A stretch of DNA of 52,159 nt from Flavobacteriaceae bacterium (GTDB lineage Bacteria > Bacteroidota > Bacteroidia > Flavobacteriales > Flavobacteriaceae): the NCBI GenBank assembly GCA_029252265.1, contig JAQXBT010000012.1, positions 1-52,159 on the forward strand. The letters are read 5' to 3'. The position numbers and the translations under genes were made by a program. The first letter of the stretch is position 1. Each line of letters starts with the position of its first letter. Shown piece by piece: positions 1-7,942 of this stretch. The notes under the pieces are model-generated. The model was not told the DNA's origin and searched no databases. It worked only from the letters and a program-made list of their open reading frames with translations.

Positions 1-46
1 ATTGGTCAAAATGATTCCCGAGTGATATTGATGTGTTTTTGTTCAT
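1..46 (-). CDS. ParD-like antitoxin, N-terminal fragment (runs off left edge)
   Basis: Only the first 15 codons are in the window, starting from the ATG whose complement is at 44-46. The peptide reads MNKNTSISLGNHFDQ, which resembles the start of ParD-family ribbon-helix-helix antitoxins (typically M-x-K-N-T-S-[IV]-S-L-G-x-H-F). In that family the first strand binds operator DNA and the C-terminus neutralises a ParE toxin encoded just downstream, which here would lie outside the window. A promoter and a 7-base inverted repeat sit directly upstream, as expected for an autoregulated toxin-antitoxin unit. The position right after the attC-like repeat suggests it is the next gene cassette. The family call rests on very few residues. 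Confidence 0.6.
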   Translation of the reverse strand, partial: MNKNTSISLGNHFDQ

Positions 47-64
47 TTTGATACTAATTTAATT

Positions 65-94
65 CAAATATACCAAAAATTGGTATTAATACAA
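65..94 (-). promoter_or_regulatory. Bacteroidota-type promoter of the antitoxin gene
   Basis: Read on the minus strand, TTG (complement of 92-94) is followed after exactly 19 bases by TATATTTG (complement of 65-72). This fits the Bacteroidota consensus TTG-N19-TAnnTTTG. The predicted transcription start is near 58, about 12 bases before the ATG. The promoter lies wholly inside the cassette, so the gene would not depend on an external promoter. Confidence 0.65.
70..86. promoter_or_regulatory. Inverted repeat overlapping the antitoxin promoter, probable operator
   Basis: ATACCAA (70-76), a 3-base spacer AAA, then TTGGTAT (80-86) form a perfect 7-base dyad. It overlaps the -7 box and spacer of the promoter at 65-94. 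ParD-type antitoxins repress their own promoters by binding such palindromes, so autoregulation is the natural reading. Binding is inferred, not shown. Confidence 0.5.
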
Positions 95-110
95 AATTTT
101 TCTCAAATTG

Positions 111-252
111 CGTAGAACGTGTTTGTGTATGATTTCGTTGCGTGTTTCAGCAACTAATTTAGCAAATACAAACCGAATAGAAAATCCGCGAGGATTTTCG
201 TAAGTAAGCCAGTACTAGCAATGAATTATACACGTTGTTGCCCACAGTTTTT
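111..252 (-). repeat. attC-like hairpin repeat at a cassette boundary
   Basis: On the minus strand this begins with GTGGGCAAC (complement of 237-245), just after the stop codon of the hydrolase gene, and ends at GTTCTACG (complement of 111-118), just before the antitoxin promoter. Inside, 116-141 and 218-236 pair as long imperfect arms: AACGTG matches CACGTT, then TAT(G)ATT..CGTTGC matches GCAATGAATTATA with a ~6-base bulge. A perfect 8-base hairpin, GAAAATCC-gcga-GGATTTTC (180-199), sits at the centre. Outer short arms, bulged inner arms and a variable centre are the design of integron attC recombination sites. I recall similar long palindromic repeats between genes in other Flavobacteriaceae but cannot verify that here. 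Recombination activity is inference. Confidence 0.5.
180..199. repeat. Perfect 8-base stem-loop at the centre of the attC-like repeat
   Basis: GAAAATCC (180-187), loop GCGA (188-191), GGATTTTC (192-199). The stem is perfect. It could act as a terminator-like structure, but neither strand has a long T tract after it, so a structural role in the folded single-stranded repeat is more likely. Confidence 0.6.
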
Positions 253-1165
253 TTATTCCAGCATCCAGTTTATCAAATCTTTTTCATCAACTATTGCCCA
301 AGAGTGCGGATGTCTTTCTCCATTTGCTCTATAGCCTCGATTTTCTGTTTTCATCAATTTGATATTATTATTTCCAAATTCTCTTCTTAATTTTTCCGAT
401 AGTTTTTGAAAATAAAAAGCGTTTAAATCTTCATAATCGTTTTTTCGCTGTTCGCTCCACCATTTTAAATCGGGTTCTGTGTAAAGTCTTATTTTTATTT
501 TTTCTAATCCTTTTAGATTGTCAATGTTTTGTGTTTCAAAGGTAAAAGGCGAATTCTGTTCGTAATTAGCAATTCCGTTTACTGGTTTCCCAAATTCTTT
601 GTCGAACAATTCCTTGAGGAACTTTGATTCTTGAGTTGAAGCTTCTGAAAAAATTGAGATTTAAATTCTTTTCAGCAGTTCGGTAAAGTCCCAAAAGGTC
701 AATTGGTGAATCAACGATGAAAACACCTTTTGGTTGAATTTGACTTTTATTCTTTATGAGATAATCACTTATTAAAAGACTGACATTCCCACCGCTCGAA
801 AATCCGCCAACATAAATGTTTTTTTTTGCTAAATTTTGTTCCTGAACTATTTTGATTAGACGTTCTGCTAAATCTTGTTTTTCGTTTTCGTTTAGATATA
901 GTTTTTGATTAAAATTCATAGCCAAAACCGAAAAACCTTTACTTACACTAATGTCGGCTATCTTAAATTCGCTAAATGTGTTTTCCGCATCGCAAGGATA
1001 GCAAGGAAACAAAATCAATAATCCGCTTTGGTTTTCAGCTTTGATTAGTTGAAATTCTGAAGTTTTTATGATTTCAGATGCTGGTTTATCAGTCTGATTG
1101 TTTTTCTCTGTTTTTCCTTTGCAGGAAATAACTATTAAAGCTAAAATTATGATGTATCTCTGCAT
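253..1165 (-). pseudogene. Alpha/beta-hydrolase-like lipoprotein, frameshifted
   Basis: Two overlapping frames make one protein of about 303 residues. The first (1165 to ~650) starts MQRYIIILALIVISCKGK, a lipoprotein signal with the lipobox Cys at residue 15. It carries the nucleophile elbow G121-F-S123-S-G125, followed by a strand ending FIVDSP. The second (to 253) carries on in the next frame with a candidate acid residue in TEPDLKWW and a late His in GERHPHSW. The frames join smoothly if one base is removed from the A6 run at 648-653 (T6 on the coding strand), giving ...LNLNFSEASTQESKFLKELFDKEF. Total length 913 is 304 codons plus one base, as expected for a single insertion. Either real decay or a sequencing error. 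Substrate unknown. The gene fills the cassette between the two inverted boundary motifs. Confidence 0.7.
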
Positions 1166-1170
1166 TTCTT

Positions 1171-1184
1171 AAATTGTGGGCAAC
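1171..1184. repeat. Cassette 5' boundary, inverted copy of the motif at 237-250
   Basis: AAATTGTGGGCAAC here is the reverse complement of GTTGCCCACAGTTT at 237-250 with one mismatch (13/14). It lies 6 bases upstream of the hydrolase start codon, and its partner lies just past the hydrolase stop. In an integron cassette the end of the attC site is split this way, so the two ends of an inserted cassette match as inverted repeats. The bases before it on the minus strand (ATATAACCA) would be the attI-like or preceding attC flank. Confidence 0.5.
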
Positions 1185-1295
1185 TGGTTATATGGAGAAT
1201 AAACTTCCTATTTGTAGGGCTCTATTCCCCGATAATAGGAACTTTTGTTCTCGTTTATCATTTTCTAAAGTCTGCATTCTTTTTTTAAGTTGCGC

Positions 1296-1499
1296 TCATT
1301 CAGCGCAAACGTAAAGGGTATTAAAAACGCGATGTAAATCAAAATCTTTCTTTTTCACATACCATGTGCTTAAAGTCTGACTCCAACCGCTATTTTCAAT
1401 TGTTTTGACACACGCTATAAGTACTTTATCATAAGAAAACTGAATCACAATAATGGATTCATTCCTCAAAATATCCGGTCTTAATAGTATGTTTTTCAT
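1296..1499 (-). pseudogene. Tyrosine recombinase, N-terminal fragment
   Basis: The 67-residue frame contains I-V-I-Q-F-S-Y-D-K-V-L-I, then GWSQTLSTWYVKKKDFDL, the typical start of Bacteroidota tyrosine recombinases (arm-binding and SAM-like N-terminal domain; WSxTxxxWYV is characteristic). Full enzymes are 270-400 residues with R...H-x-x-R...Y catalytic residues; none of that follows. After the TGA the same frame stays open for ~37 codons (AQLKKRMQTLENDK...) without recognisable integrase motifs, so the gene looks truncated rather than interrupted by one stop. It lies upstream of, and on the same strand as, the cassette-like units, so it may be the remnant of the recombinase that assembled them. 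Confidence 0.6.
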
Positions 1500-1594
1500 T
1501 CAATTTTGCACTCATGATGAACCCTTTTCATTTTTGTAAGCGAGTCACAGCTTCGCTAGTGAAAGTCCCATTTATCGTATCATTCAATCAAATC

Positions 1595-1665
1595 GGTTTA
1601 TGAAGATTCAGATTTGGGGACCAAAATCATTATAAACTTAAAAAATAGTTTGTAAAACCCAAAAA
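1595..1665. repeat. Dispersed ~70-base repeat, copy 1 (gap before dnaE)
   Basis: The gap 1500-1871 has no gene that I can support. It contains TTATGAAGATTCAGATTTGG at 1598-1617, which recurs exactly at 28287-28306, and weaker similarity continues for about 50 bases in both places (ATAAA..TTA.AAAAA.AGT.TGTA.A.CC). The rest of the gap is AT-rich and presumably includes the dnaE promoter; TATATTTA at about 1831-1838 is one base off the TAnnTTTG box. Confidence 0.5.
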
Positions 1666-1871
1666 AATCATCAAATTTTAACATAAATAATTGATAATGT
1701 TTAACTTAAAATTTAAATAGTAAAACAAAATTGAATTAAAACACAAATCGTGCGATGATTTTCATTTTAAAATCCGTAGATAATTTTGTTCATAATTAAA
1801 ATAATTTACAGGCTTCAAACGCCTAAATAGTTTTATATTTAGAGTTCTATTTTTTATTTCATAACACACCT

Positions 1872-4800
1872 ATGTATTTAATCTTTGATACCGAAACAAC
1901 TGGTTTGCCCAAGCGTTGGAAAGCGCCCATTACCGATGTTGATAATTGGCCTCGTTGTATTCAAATTGCCTGGCAATTGCACGACGATATGGGGCGTTGT
2001 GTCGAGCATCAAGATTATCTAATTCGTCCGGACGGCTTCAATATTCCGTATGATGCCGAAAAAATTCACGGCATCTCCACCGAATTGGCTGCCGAGCAAG
2101 GATTGCCATTGCATGAGGTGTTAGAATTGTTTAATACCGCCCTTTCCAAAACCACCTTTGTGGTTGGGCAAAATGTGGGCTTCGATTTAAATATTATGGG
2201 CTGTGAGTTTCACCGTTTGCAAGTTCAATCGCCTTTAAATCAACTCCCCGTTTTAGATACTTGTACCGAAAAAACAGCGTCCATGTGTCAAATCCCAGGC
2301 GGACGTGGCGGAAAATTTAAGCTGCCCACACTGACGGAATTACACCAGTTTTTATTTCATAAACCCTTTGGTGAGGCGCACAATGCCACCGCCGATGTGG
2401 AAGCCACTACCCGTTGTTTTTTGGAATTAATCCGTCGTCAGGAATTCACGATTGACCAGCTTAAAGCGTCAAATGACTATTACCAACAATTTCAAACGGA
2501 ACATCCCGCGGAAATCGCCCCGATAGGTTTAAAACATATCAATCTTAAAAACGAATCGGCCAAAATAGCGGCGCGCATTCAACAAGAAAAAGAAGCGGTC
2601 ACACCGCAGCAAATCACCACAGAAGTTCCAGACATTCTGAACGATGCGCAAGTCGTCCATTTGCATAACCATTCGCAGTTTTCGGTACTACAATCGACCA
2701 TAAGCATTAAAAATTTAGTAGCGGCTGCCTCCGATAATGAGATGCCAGCCGTAGCGATTACCGATCATGGAAATATGATGGGTGCCTTTCATTTCGTCAA
2801 AGAAATAGGCAATTATAATAGAGAGGTTCGTCAAAAAAATAAAGATGCAGAAGCCGCTAATGAACCTGCGGATGCTCAAGAAATTAAAGGGATCGTGGGT
2901 TGTGAGTTTTTCGTCTGTGAAGACCATACCAACAAGTCCCAGAAAGACAATGGCTATCAAGTCGTGTTTTTAGCAAAAACCAAAAAAGGCTATCACAATT
3001 TAGTAAAAATGTCGTCCAAGGCTTACACCGATGGCTTTTATTATTTACCACGAATAGACCGCACCATCGTCGAAACCTATAAAGAGGATTTAATCGTTCT
3101 GACTGGGAATTTATATGGCGAAGTGCCTTCCAAAATATTAAACGTTGGCGAGCGCCAGGCCGAAGACGCCCTTTTGTGGTGGAAATCCATATTTGGCGCC
3201 GATTTGTATGTGGAGCTGATGCGTCACAATCAAGAAGATGAAGATCGGGTGAATCCGGTGTTGATCACGCTTGCTCAAAAGCATCAAGTAAAATTAGTCG
3301 CGACCAACAATACCTATTATGTTGATCAGGAAGACGCCAATGCACATGATATTTTACTCTGTGTAAAAGATGGCGAAAAGCAAGCCACACCCATTGGACG
3401 GGGGCGTGGGTATCGCTACGGACTTCCCAATCAAGAGTATTATTTTAAGTCCTCTGAGGAAATGAAATCGCTTTTTAAAGATGTTCCGGAAGCGATTGTA
3501 AACATTCAAGAGGTGGTCGATAAAATTGAACCTTTTGAACTAGCACGAGACGTTTTGCTTCCTAAGTTTGACATTCCTCAAGAATTTGTAGCACCCTCGG
3601 ATGCGATTGATGGCGGTAATATAGGTGAAAATGCGTATTTGAGACATTTGACCTATATCGGAGCCGAAAAACGCTATGAAACCCTAACCGATAAAATTAA
3701 GGAACGCCTCGATTTCGAATTAAAAACCATTCAAAATACAGGGTATCCAGGGTATTTTTTGATTGTAGAAGACTTTATTCGTGTGGCCAGATCCATGGAT
3801 GTATCGGTGGGCCCTGGTCGGGGGTCAGCTGCCGGTTCGGTGGTTGCCTATTGTCTGTGGATCACCAATATTGACCCCATTAAATACGATTTACTTTTTG
3901 AGCGTTTCTTAAATCCAGACCGTGTGAGTATGCCCGATATTGATATCGATTTTGATGATGAAGGTCGTGGTCGTGTGATGGATTATGTGATTCAAAAATA
4001 TGGTGCCAATCAAGTGGCGCAGATTATTACGTACGGAACCATGGCGGCTAAATCGTCGATTCGAGATACGGCCAGAGTGTTGGATTTACCCTTAGGAGAT
4101 GCCGATCGGATCGCGAAGCTAATTCCGAACATGGCCAAGCTGAATAAAATTTTTAATACCTCCGAAAAAGAGCTCAAAGCAAAGTTCAGATCGGAAGATA
4201 TGGAGCTGATTAATCAACTGCTTAATTTATCCGATGGAGAGGACTTGGAAGCTGAAACCATTAATCAAGCACAGGTGCTTGAAGGATCGCTTAGAAATAC
4301 AGGAATTCACGCCTGTGGAGTAATTATTACGCCTGGAGATATCACTAATTATGTGCCTATTGCTACCGCTAAAGATTCGGATCTGTATGTGACCCAGTTT
4401 GATAACTCTGTGGTGGAAGATGCGGGGCTTCTAAAAATGGATTTTTTAGGACTGAAAACATTAACTCTTATAAAGGATACCGTTAAAATTGTAAAAGCCA
4501 AACATGACATTACACTAGATCCTGATAATTTCCCATTGGATGATGAATTGACGTATGAGTTGTTCCAAAGAGGGGAGACGGTTGGCGTTTTTCAATATGA
4601 ATCGCCAGGGATGCAGAAACATATGCGAGACTTAAAACCGACTGTTTTTGCCGATTTAATTGCCATGAATGCGTTGTACCGTCCAGGACCAATTGAGTAC
4701 ATTCCGAGTTTTATTCGCCGAAAACAAGGCGATGAAGAAATTAGTTATGACCTTCCAGAAATGGAAGAATATCTCAAAGAAACTTATGGGATTACAGTCT

Positions 4801-6257
4801 ATCAAGAGCAAGTGATGTTGCTATCTCAAAAACTGGCAGATTTTACCAAAGGTGAAGCCGATGTTTTACGTAAGGCGATGGGTAAAAAGCAAATTTCGGT
4901 TCTCGATAAAATGAAACCGAAATTTATAAATCAAGCGGCCGCCAAAGGCATGGCAGCTGATAAATTGGAGAAAATTTGGACGGATTGGGAAAAATTCGCC
5001 AGTTATGCCTTTAATAAATCCCACTCCACTTGTTATGCTTGGATAGCCTATCAAACGGCGTATTTAAAAGCGCATTATCCTGCTGAATACATGGCAGCGG
5101 TATTGTCCAATAATATGAACGATATCAAGCAGGTTACATTCTTTATGGAGGAGTGTAAACGCATGAAATTAAATGTATTAGGGCCCGATGTGAATGAGAG
5201 TTATTATAAATTTTCGGTCAACCAAAACAATGCCGTTCGCTTTGGAATGGGCGCCATAAAAGGTGTGGGGCATGGGGCTGTTAAAACCATTGTTGAGGAA
5301 CGAAAAAATGAAGGGAATTATAAGTCTATTTTTGATTTAGCAAAACGTATCGATCTTAGAGCCGCCAATAAAAAAGCATTTGAAAATTTGGCTAATGCGG
5401 GCGGATTCGATTGTTTTCCAAATACCCACCGTGCCCAGTATTTTCAGGATGAAGGCGATGGGGTTACCTTTTTGGAAAAAACCATTAAATACGCCAATCG
5501 ATTTCAAGAAAATAAAAACTCGTCACAAGTCAGTTTGTTTGGAGAATCGAGTGATGTTCAGATTGACGAGCCCGAAATTCCGCCTTGTGAAACCTGGGGC
5601 ACCATGGAAAAATTAGCTCGTGAAAAAGAAGTGGTGGGGATCTATATTTCTGGCCATCCCTTAGATGATTTTAAGCTCGAAATGCAGAATTTCTGTAATG
5701 GTGATATTTCAGTTTTTAGAGATATGCCAACCTTTATAAATAAAGAAATTTCCTTTGGTGGTGTCGTCACAGATGTACAGCATCGCGTAAGTAAACAAGG
5801 AAAAGGCTGGGGCACGTTTTCCATCGAAGATTATATGAATACCCACGAATTTCGGATTTTTGGTGAAGAGTATTTGAAGTTCAAACACTTTTTGATGCCG
5901 AATAATTTTGTCTTTGTACGAGCCTTAATTCGAGAAGGATGGACCAATAGAGATACTGGTGCTAAAGGCGATCCACGATTGCAATTTAATAGTTTTCAGC
6001 TGCTTCACGACATCATGGAATCCTATGCCAAAAAACTTTCGATTCAATTAAATATTAAAGAAATTTCCGAAGAGAAAGTACAAAGCATCAAAGAACTTTT
6101 GCAAATGCATTCGGGAAATCACAACTTAAAATTTGTCATTTATGACGATGATGAGGAGTTAAAATTAGAAATGAGTAGTCGCTTGCAAAAAATAAAAATC
6201 TCACAAGAACTCTTAGAAGAGCTCAAAGAACAAGAGGTGTTTTATAAATTAAATTAA
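1872..6257 (+). CDS. dnaE: DNA polymerase III alpha subunit with fused 3'-5' exonuclease
   Basis: This 1461-residue replicative polymerase opens with a DnaQ-type proofreading domain: D6-T-E8 (Exo I), NVGFDLNIM (Exo II) and HNATADVEAT (Exo III), roughly residues 1-190. The PHP domain follows (VHLHNHSQF, His263/265). The palm catalytic triad is seen as PDIDIDFDDEGRGR (D689, D691) and LLKMDFLGL (D857). A helix-hairpin-helix region and an OB fold (ISFGGVVTDVQHRVSKQGKGWG) are near the C-terminus. E. coli DnaE is ~1160 residues and uses a separate epsilon subunit; the extra ~250 residues here are the fused exonuclease, a layout I associate with Flavobacteriia. It synthesises the chromosome within the replisome. 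Single-gene unit; a trxA promoter follows. Confidence 0.97.
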   Translation: MYLIFDTETTGLPKRWKAPITDVDNWPRCIQIAWQLHDDMGRCVEHQDYLIRPDGFNIPYDAEKIHGISTELAAEQGLPLHEVLELFNTALSKTTFVVGQNVGFDLNIMGCEFHRLQVQSPLNQLPVLDTCTEKTASMCQIPGGRGGKFKLPTLTELHQFLFHKPFGEAHNATADVEATTRCFLELIRRQEFTIDQLKASNDYYQQFQTEHPAEIAPIGLKHINLKNESAKIAARIQQEKEAVTPQQITTEVPDILNDAQVVHLHNHSQFSVLQSTISIKNLVAAASDNEMPAVAITDHGNMMGAFHFVKEIGNYNREVRQKNKDAEAANEPADAQEIKGIVGCEFFVCEDHTNKSQKDNGYQVVFLAKTKKGYHNLVKMSSKAYTDGFYYLPRIDRTIVETYKEDLIVLTGNLYGEVPSKILNVGERQAEDALLWWKSIFGADLYVELMRHNQEDEDRVNPVLITLAQKHQVKLVATNNTYYVDQEDANAHDILLCVKDGEKQATPIGRGRGYRYGLPNQEYYFKSSEEMKSLFKDVPEAIVNIQEVVDKIEPFELARDVLLPKFDIPQEFVAPSDAIDGGNIGENAYLRHLTYIGAEKRYETLTDKIKERLDFELKTIQNTGYPGYFLIVEDFIRVARSMDVSVGPGRGSAAGSVVAYCLWITNIDPIKYDLLFERFLNPDRVSMPDIDIDFDDEGRGRVMDYVIQKYGANQVAQIITYGTMAAKSSIRDTARVLDLPLGDADRIAKLIPNMAKLNKIFNTSEKELKAKFRSEDMELINQLLNLSDGEDLEAETINQAQVLEGSLRNTGIHACGVIITPGDITNYVPIATAKDSDLYVTQFDNSVVEDAGLLKMDFLGLKTLTLIKDTVKIVKAKHDITLDPDNFPLDDELTYELFQRGETVGVFQYESPGMQKHMRDLKPTVFADLIAMNALYRPGPIEYIPSFIRRKQGDEEISYDLPEMEEYLKETYGITVYQEQVMLLSQKLADFTKGEADVLRKAMGKKQISVLDKMKPKFINQAAAKGMAADKLEKIWTDWEKFASYAFNKSHSTCYAWIAYQTAYLKAHYPAEYMAAVLSNNMNDIKQVTFFMEECKRMKLNVLGPDVNESYYKFSVNQNNAVRFGMGAIKGVGHGAVKTIVEERKNEGNYKSIFDLAKRIDLRAANKKAFENLANAGGFDCFPNTHRAQYFQDEGDGVTFLEKTIKYANRFQENKNSSQVSLFGESSDVQIDEPEIPPCETWGTMEKLAREKEVVGIYISGHPLDDFKLEMQNFCNGDISVFRDMPTFINKEISFGGVVTDVQHRVSKQGKGWGTFSIEDYMNTHEFRIFGEEYLKFKHFLMPNNFVFVRALIREGWTNRDTGAKGDPRLQFNSFQLLHDIMESYAKKLSIQLNIKEISEEKVQSIKELLQMHSGNHNLKFVIYDDDEELKLEMSSRLQKIKISQELLEELKEQEVFYKLN

Positions 6258-6310
6258 GGGCGTATAATTTTCAACAATTTGATTATAAGCAAAACAAATC
6301 ACAAGGGGTA

Positions 6311-6340
6311 TTGATTTGGACAAATTTTTAATTAATTTTG
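6311..6340 (+). promoter_or_regulatory. trxA promoter
   Basis: TTG (6311-6313), 19 bases, TAATTTTG (6333-6340) matches the Bacteroidota -33/-7 consensus with ideal spacing. The start of transcription would be near 6347, 33 bases before the trxA ATG. Confidence 0.65.
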
Positions 6341-6379
6341 TAGCTCAATACATAATAAATAGCATTTAAAATAAATAAT

Positions 6380-6697
6380 ATGGCATTAGAAATCACAGAC
6401 GCAAATTTTGAAGAAACCGTCTTAAAAAGTACAAAACCAGTTTTAGTAGATTTTTGGGCAGCATGGTGCGGTCCGTGTCGAATGGTAGGGCCTATCATCG
6501 AAGAAATCAGTACCGAATACGGCGATAAAGCGGTAGTAGGAAAAGTAGATGTCGACGTAAATCAGGAATTTGCGGCTAAATATGGCGTGCGAAATATTCC
6601 AACCGTATTGGTATTTCAAAACGGTGAAGTCGTAGGACGTCAAGTAGGCGTCTCTCCAAAAAATGTGTATACCGAAGCGATTGACGCATTGTTGTAA
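6380..6697 (+). CDS. trxA: Thioredoxin
   Basis: A 105-residue cytoplasmic thioredoxin with the canonical active site W29-C-G-P-C33 after the buried Asp24 strand (VLVDFWAAWCGPC), and the cis-proline loop RNIPTV that contacts substrates. It reduces protein disulfides and is itself reduced by thioredoxin reductase. Length is standard and there is no signal peptide. It is monocistronic: its own promoter lies at 6311-6340, and two hairpins with a T tract follow before the next gene. Confidence 0.97.
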   Translation: MALEITDANFEETVLKSTKPVLVDFWAAWCGPCRMVGPIIEEISTEYGDKAVVGKVDVDVNQEFAAKYGVRNIPTVLVFQNGEVVGRQVGVSPKNVYTEAIDALL

Positions 6698-6721
6698 ACA
6701 CTTCTTTTAAAAAAGAAGTTT

Positions 6722-6753
6722 AAAAAGGTTTGTCTTATTGACAAACCTTTTTT
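6722..6753 (+). terminator. Rho-independent terminator after trxA
   Basis: AAAAAGGTTTGTC (6722-6734), loop TTATT, GACAAACC then T6 (6740-6753). A second AT-rich hairpin (ACTTCTTTTaaaAAAGAAGT, about 6699-6719) precedes it. The terminator ends 12 bases before the next ATG, so that gene's promoter must lie within or upstream of it. Confidence 0.85.
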
Positions 6754-6765
6754 AGTTTAGGACCT

Positions 6766-7695
6766 ATGGATATTCAAAAGGAATTACAGCAGGCCTCCGG
6801 GTTTTTAAACTTTGATTTATTAGCCAAATCCATTGTAGAGGGTTTTATTTCAGGCATGCATAAAAGTCCTTTTCATGGGTTTTCTGCCGAATTTGCCGAA
6901 CATAAAATCTATAATAATGGCGAAAGTACTCGCCATATCGATTGGAAGTTGTTTGCCAAAACCGACAAATTGTACACCAAACGCTATGATGAAGAAACTA
7001 ATTTACGGTGTCATCTGATTATCGATAATAGCAGCTCGATGCACTATCCAAAATGCGAACAGCCTTCTATTGGTCATTTAAATAAAATTAGTTTTTCGGC
7101 CTTAGCTGCTGCAGCTATGATGCAGCTTTTAAAAAAACAACGCGATGCCGTCGGTTTAAGCGTCTATTCAGATGCCATCGACTCCTATGCCCCAGAAAAG
7201 GGGAGTGAGCGCCACCATCAAATGCTTATGAACCGTTTAAACACGGTTGTGAGCCGTCCTCAAAAAGAGGTGGGAACCCAAACGTTTGAAGTCTTACATC
7301 AAATCGCAGAAAAAATGCACCGTCGTTCGCTGATTTTTTTGTTTACAGATATGCTTCAGCCCGACCAAGATGCCCAAAAACTATTTGAAGCATTGCGCCA
7401 TTTGAAACATAATAAGCACGAATTGGTTTTATTTCATGTGTATGACAAGGCCACAGAATATAATTTTAAGTTTGATAACACCCCAAAACGCTTTGTGGAT
7501 GTCGAGTCTGGAGGGTCAGTTGATATATATCCAGAAGCATTACAAACCAATTATGAAGCTGCTATAGCATCCTATTTCAGCGACTTACGTTTGAAGTGTG
7601 GGCAGTACAAAATCAGTTATGTTGGTGTCGATATTCAAGAAGGTTTTGATAAAATCTTGACAACTTATATGGTGGAGCGACAGAAATTTATTTAA
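6766..7695 (+). CDS. DUF58 domain protein (von Willebrand A-like fold)
   Basis: A 309-residue protein of the DUF58 family. The region STRHIDWKLFAKTDKLYTKRYDEE is the DUF58 signature, followed by a vWA-like strand LIIDNSSSM with a metal-ion-dependent adhesion motif DxSxS (D87, S89, S91). No transmembrane segment is seen. DUF58 proteins are commonly encoded beside MoxR AAA+ ATPases and vWA or BatD proteins and are thought to assist assembly of envelope or metal-containing complexes. Here no moxR is adjacent, so the gene stands alone between trxA and tRNA-Asp. Exact role unknown. Confidence 0.85.
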   Translation: MDIQKELQQASGFLNFDLLAKSIVEGFISGMHKSPFHGFSAEFAEHKIYNNGESTRHIDWKLFAKTDKLYTKRYDEETNLRCHLIIDNSSSMHYPKCEQPSIGHLNKISFSALAAAAMMQLLKKQRDAVGLSVYSDAIDSYAPEKGSERHHQMLMNRLNTVVSRPQKEVGTQTFEVLHQIAEKMHRRSLIFLFTDMLQPDQDAQKLFEALRHLKHNKHELVLFHVYDKATEYNFKFDNTPKRFVDVESGGSVDIYPEALQTNYEAAIASYFSDLRLKCGQYKISYVGVDIQEGFDKILTTYMVERQKFI

Positions 7696-7730
7696 TTTTT
7701 TATTTATGTTAAAAATAAAGTAAAAAATAG

Positions 7731-7760
7731 TTGTGTAATGAAAAATGCAGTGTATATTTG
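7731..7760 (+). promoter_or_regulatory. tRNA-Asp promoter
   Basis: TTG (7731-7733), exactly 19 bases, TATATTTG (7753-7760). This is a perfect match to TTG-N19-TAnnTTTG and lies 19 bases upstream of the mature tRNA 5' end. Confidence 0.75.
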
Positions 7761-7778
7761 CAACCGCAATAACGCAAC

Positions 7779-7852
7779 GGTTTGGTAGTTCAGTTGGTTA
7801 GAATACCTGCCTGTCACGCAGGGGGTCGCGGGTTCGAGTCCCGTCCAGACCG
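7779..7852 (+). tRNA. tRNA-Asp (anticodon GTC)
   Basis: A complete 74-base cloverleaf. Acceptor stem GGTTTGG pairs with CCAGACC (one G-T wobble), with discriminator base G. The anticodon stem CCTGC/GCAGG holds loop CTGTCAC, anticodon GTC. The T arm is GCGGG-TTCGAGT-CCCGT, with a terminal wobble. CCA is not encoded; the next bases are CTA. Confidence 0.97.
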
Positions 7853-7942
7853 CTAAGTGTTTTTAATTAAAAACAATAGTAAAAAAGATGTTGTGTTGTG
7901 ATAATCAAATGATTATCCGTGGTTTGTGACAAAACCAGTGAG

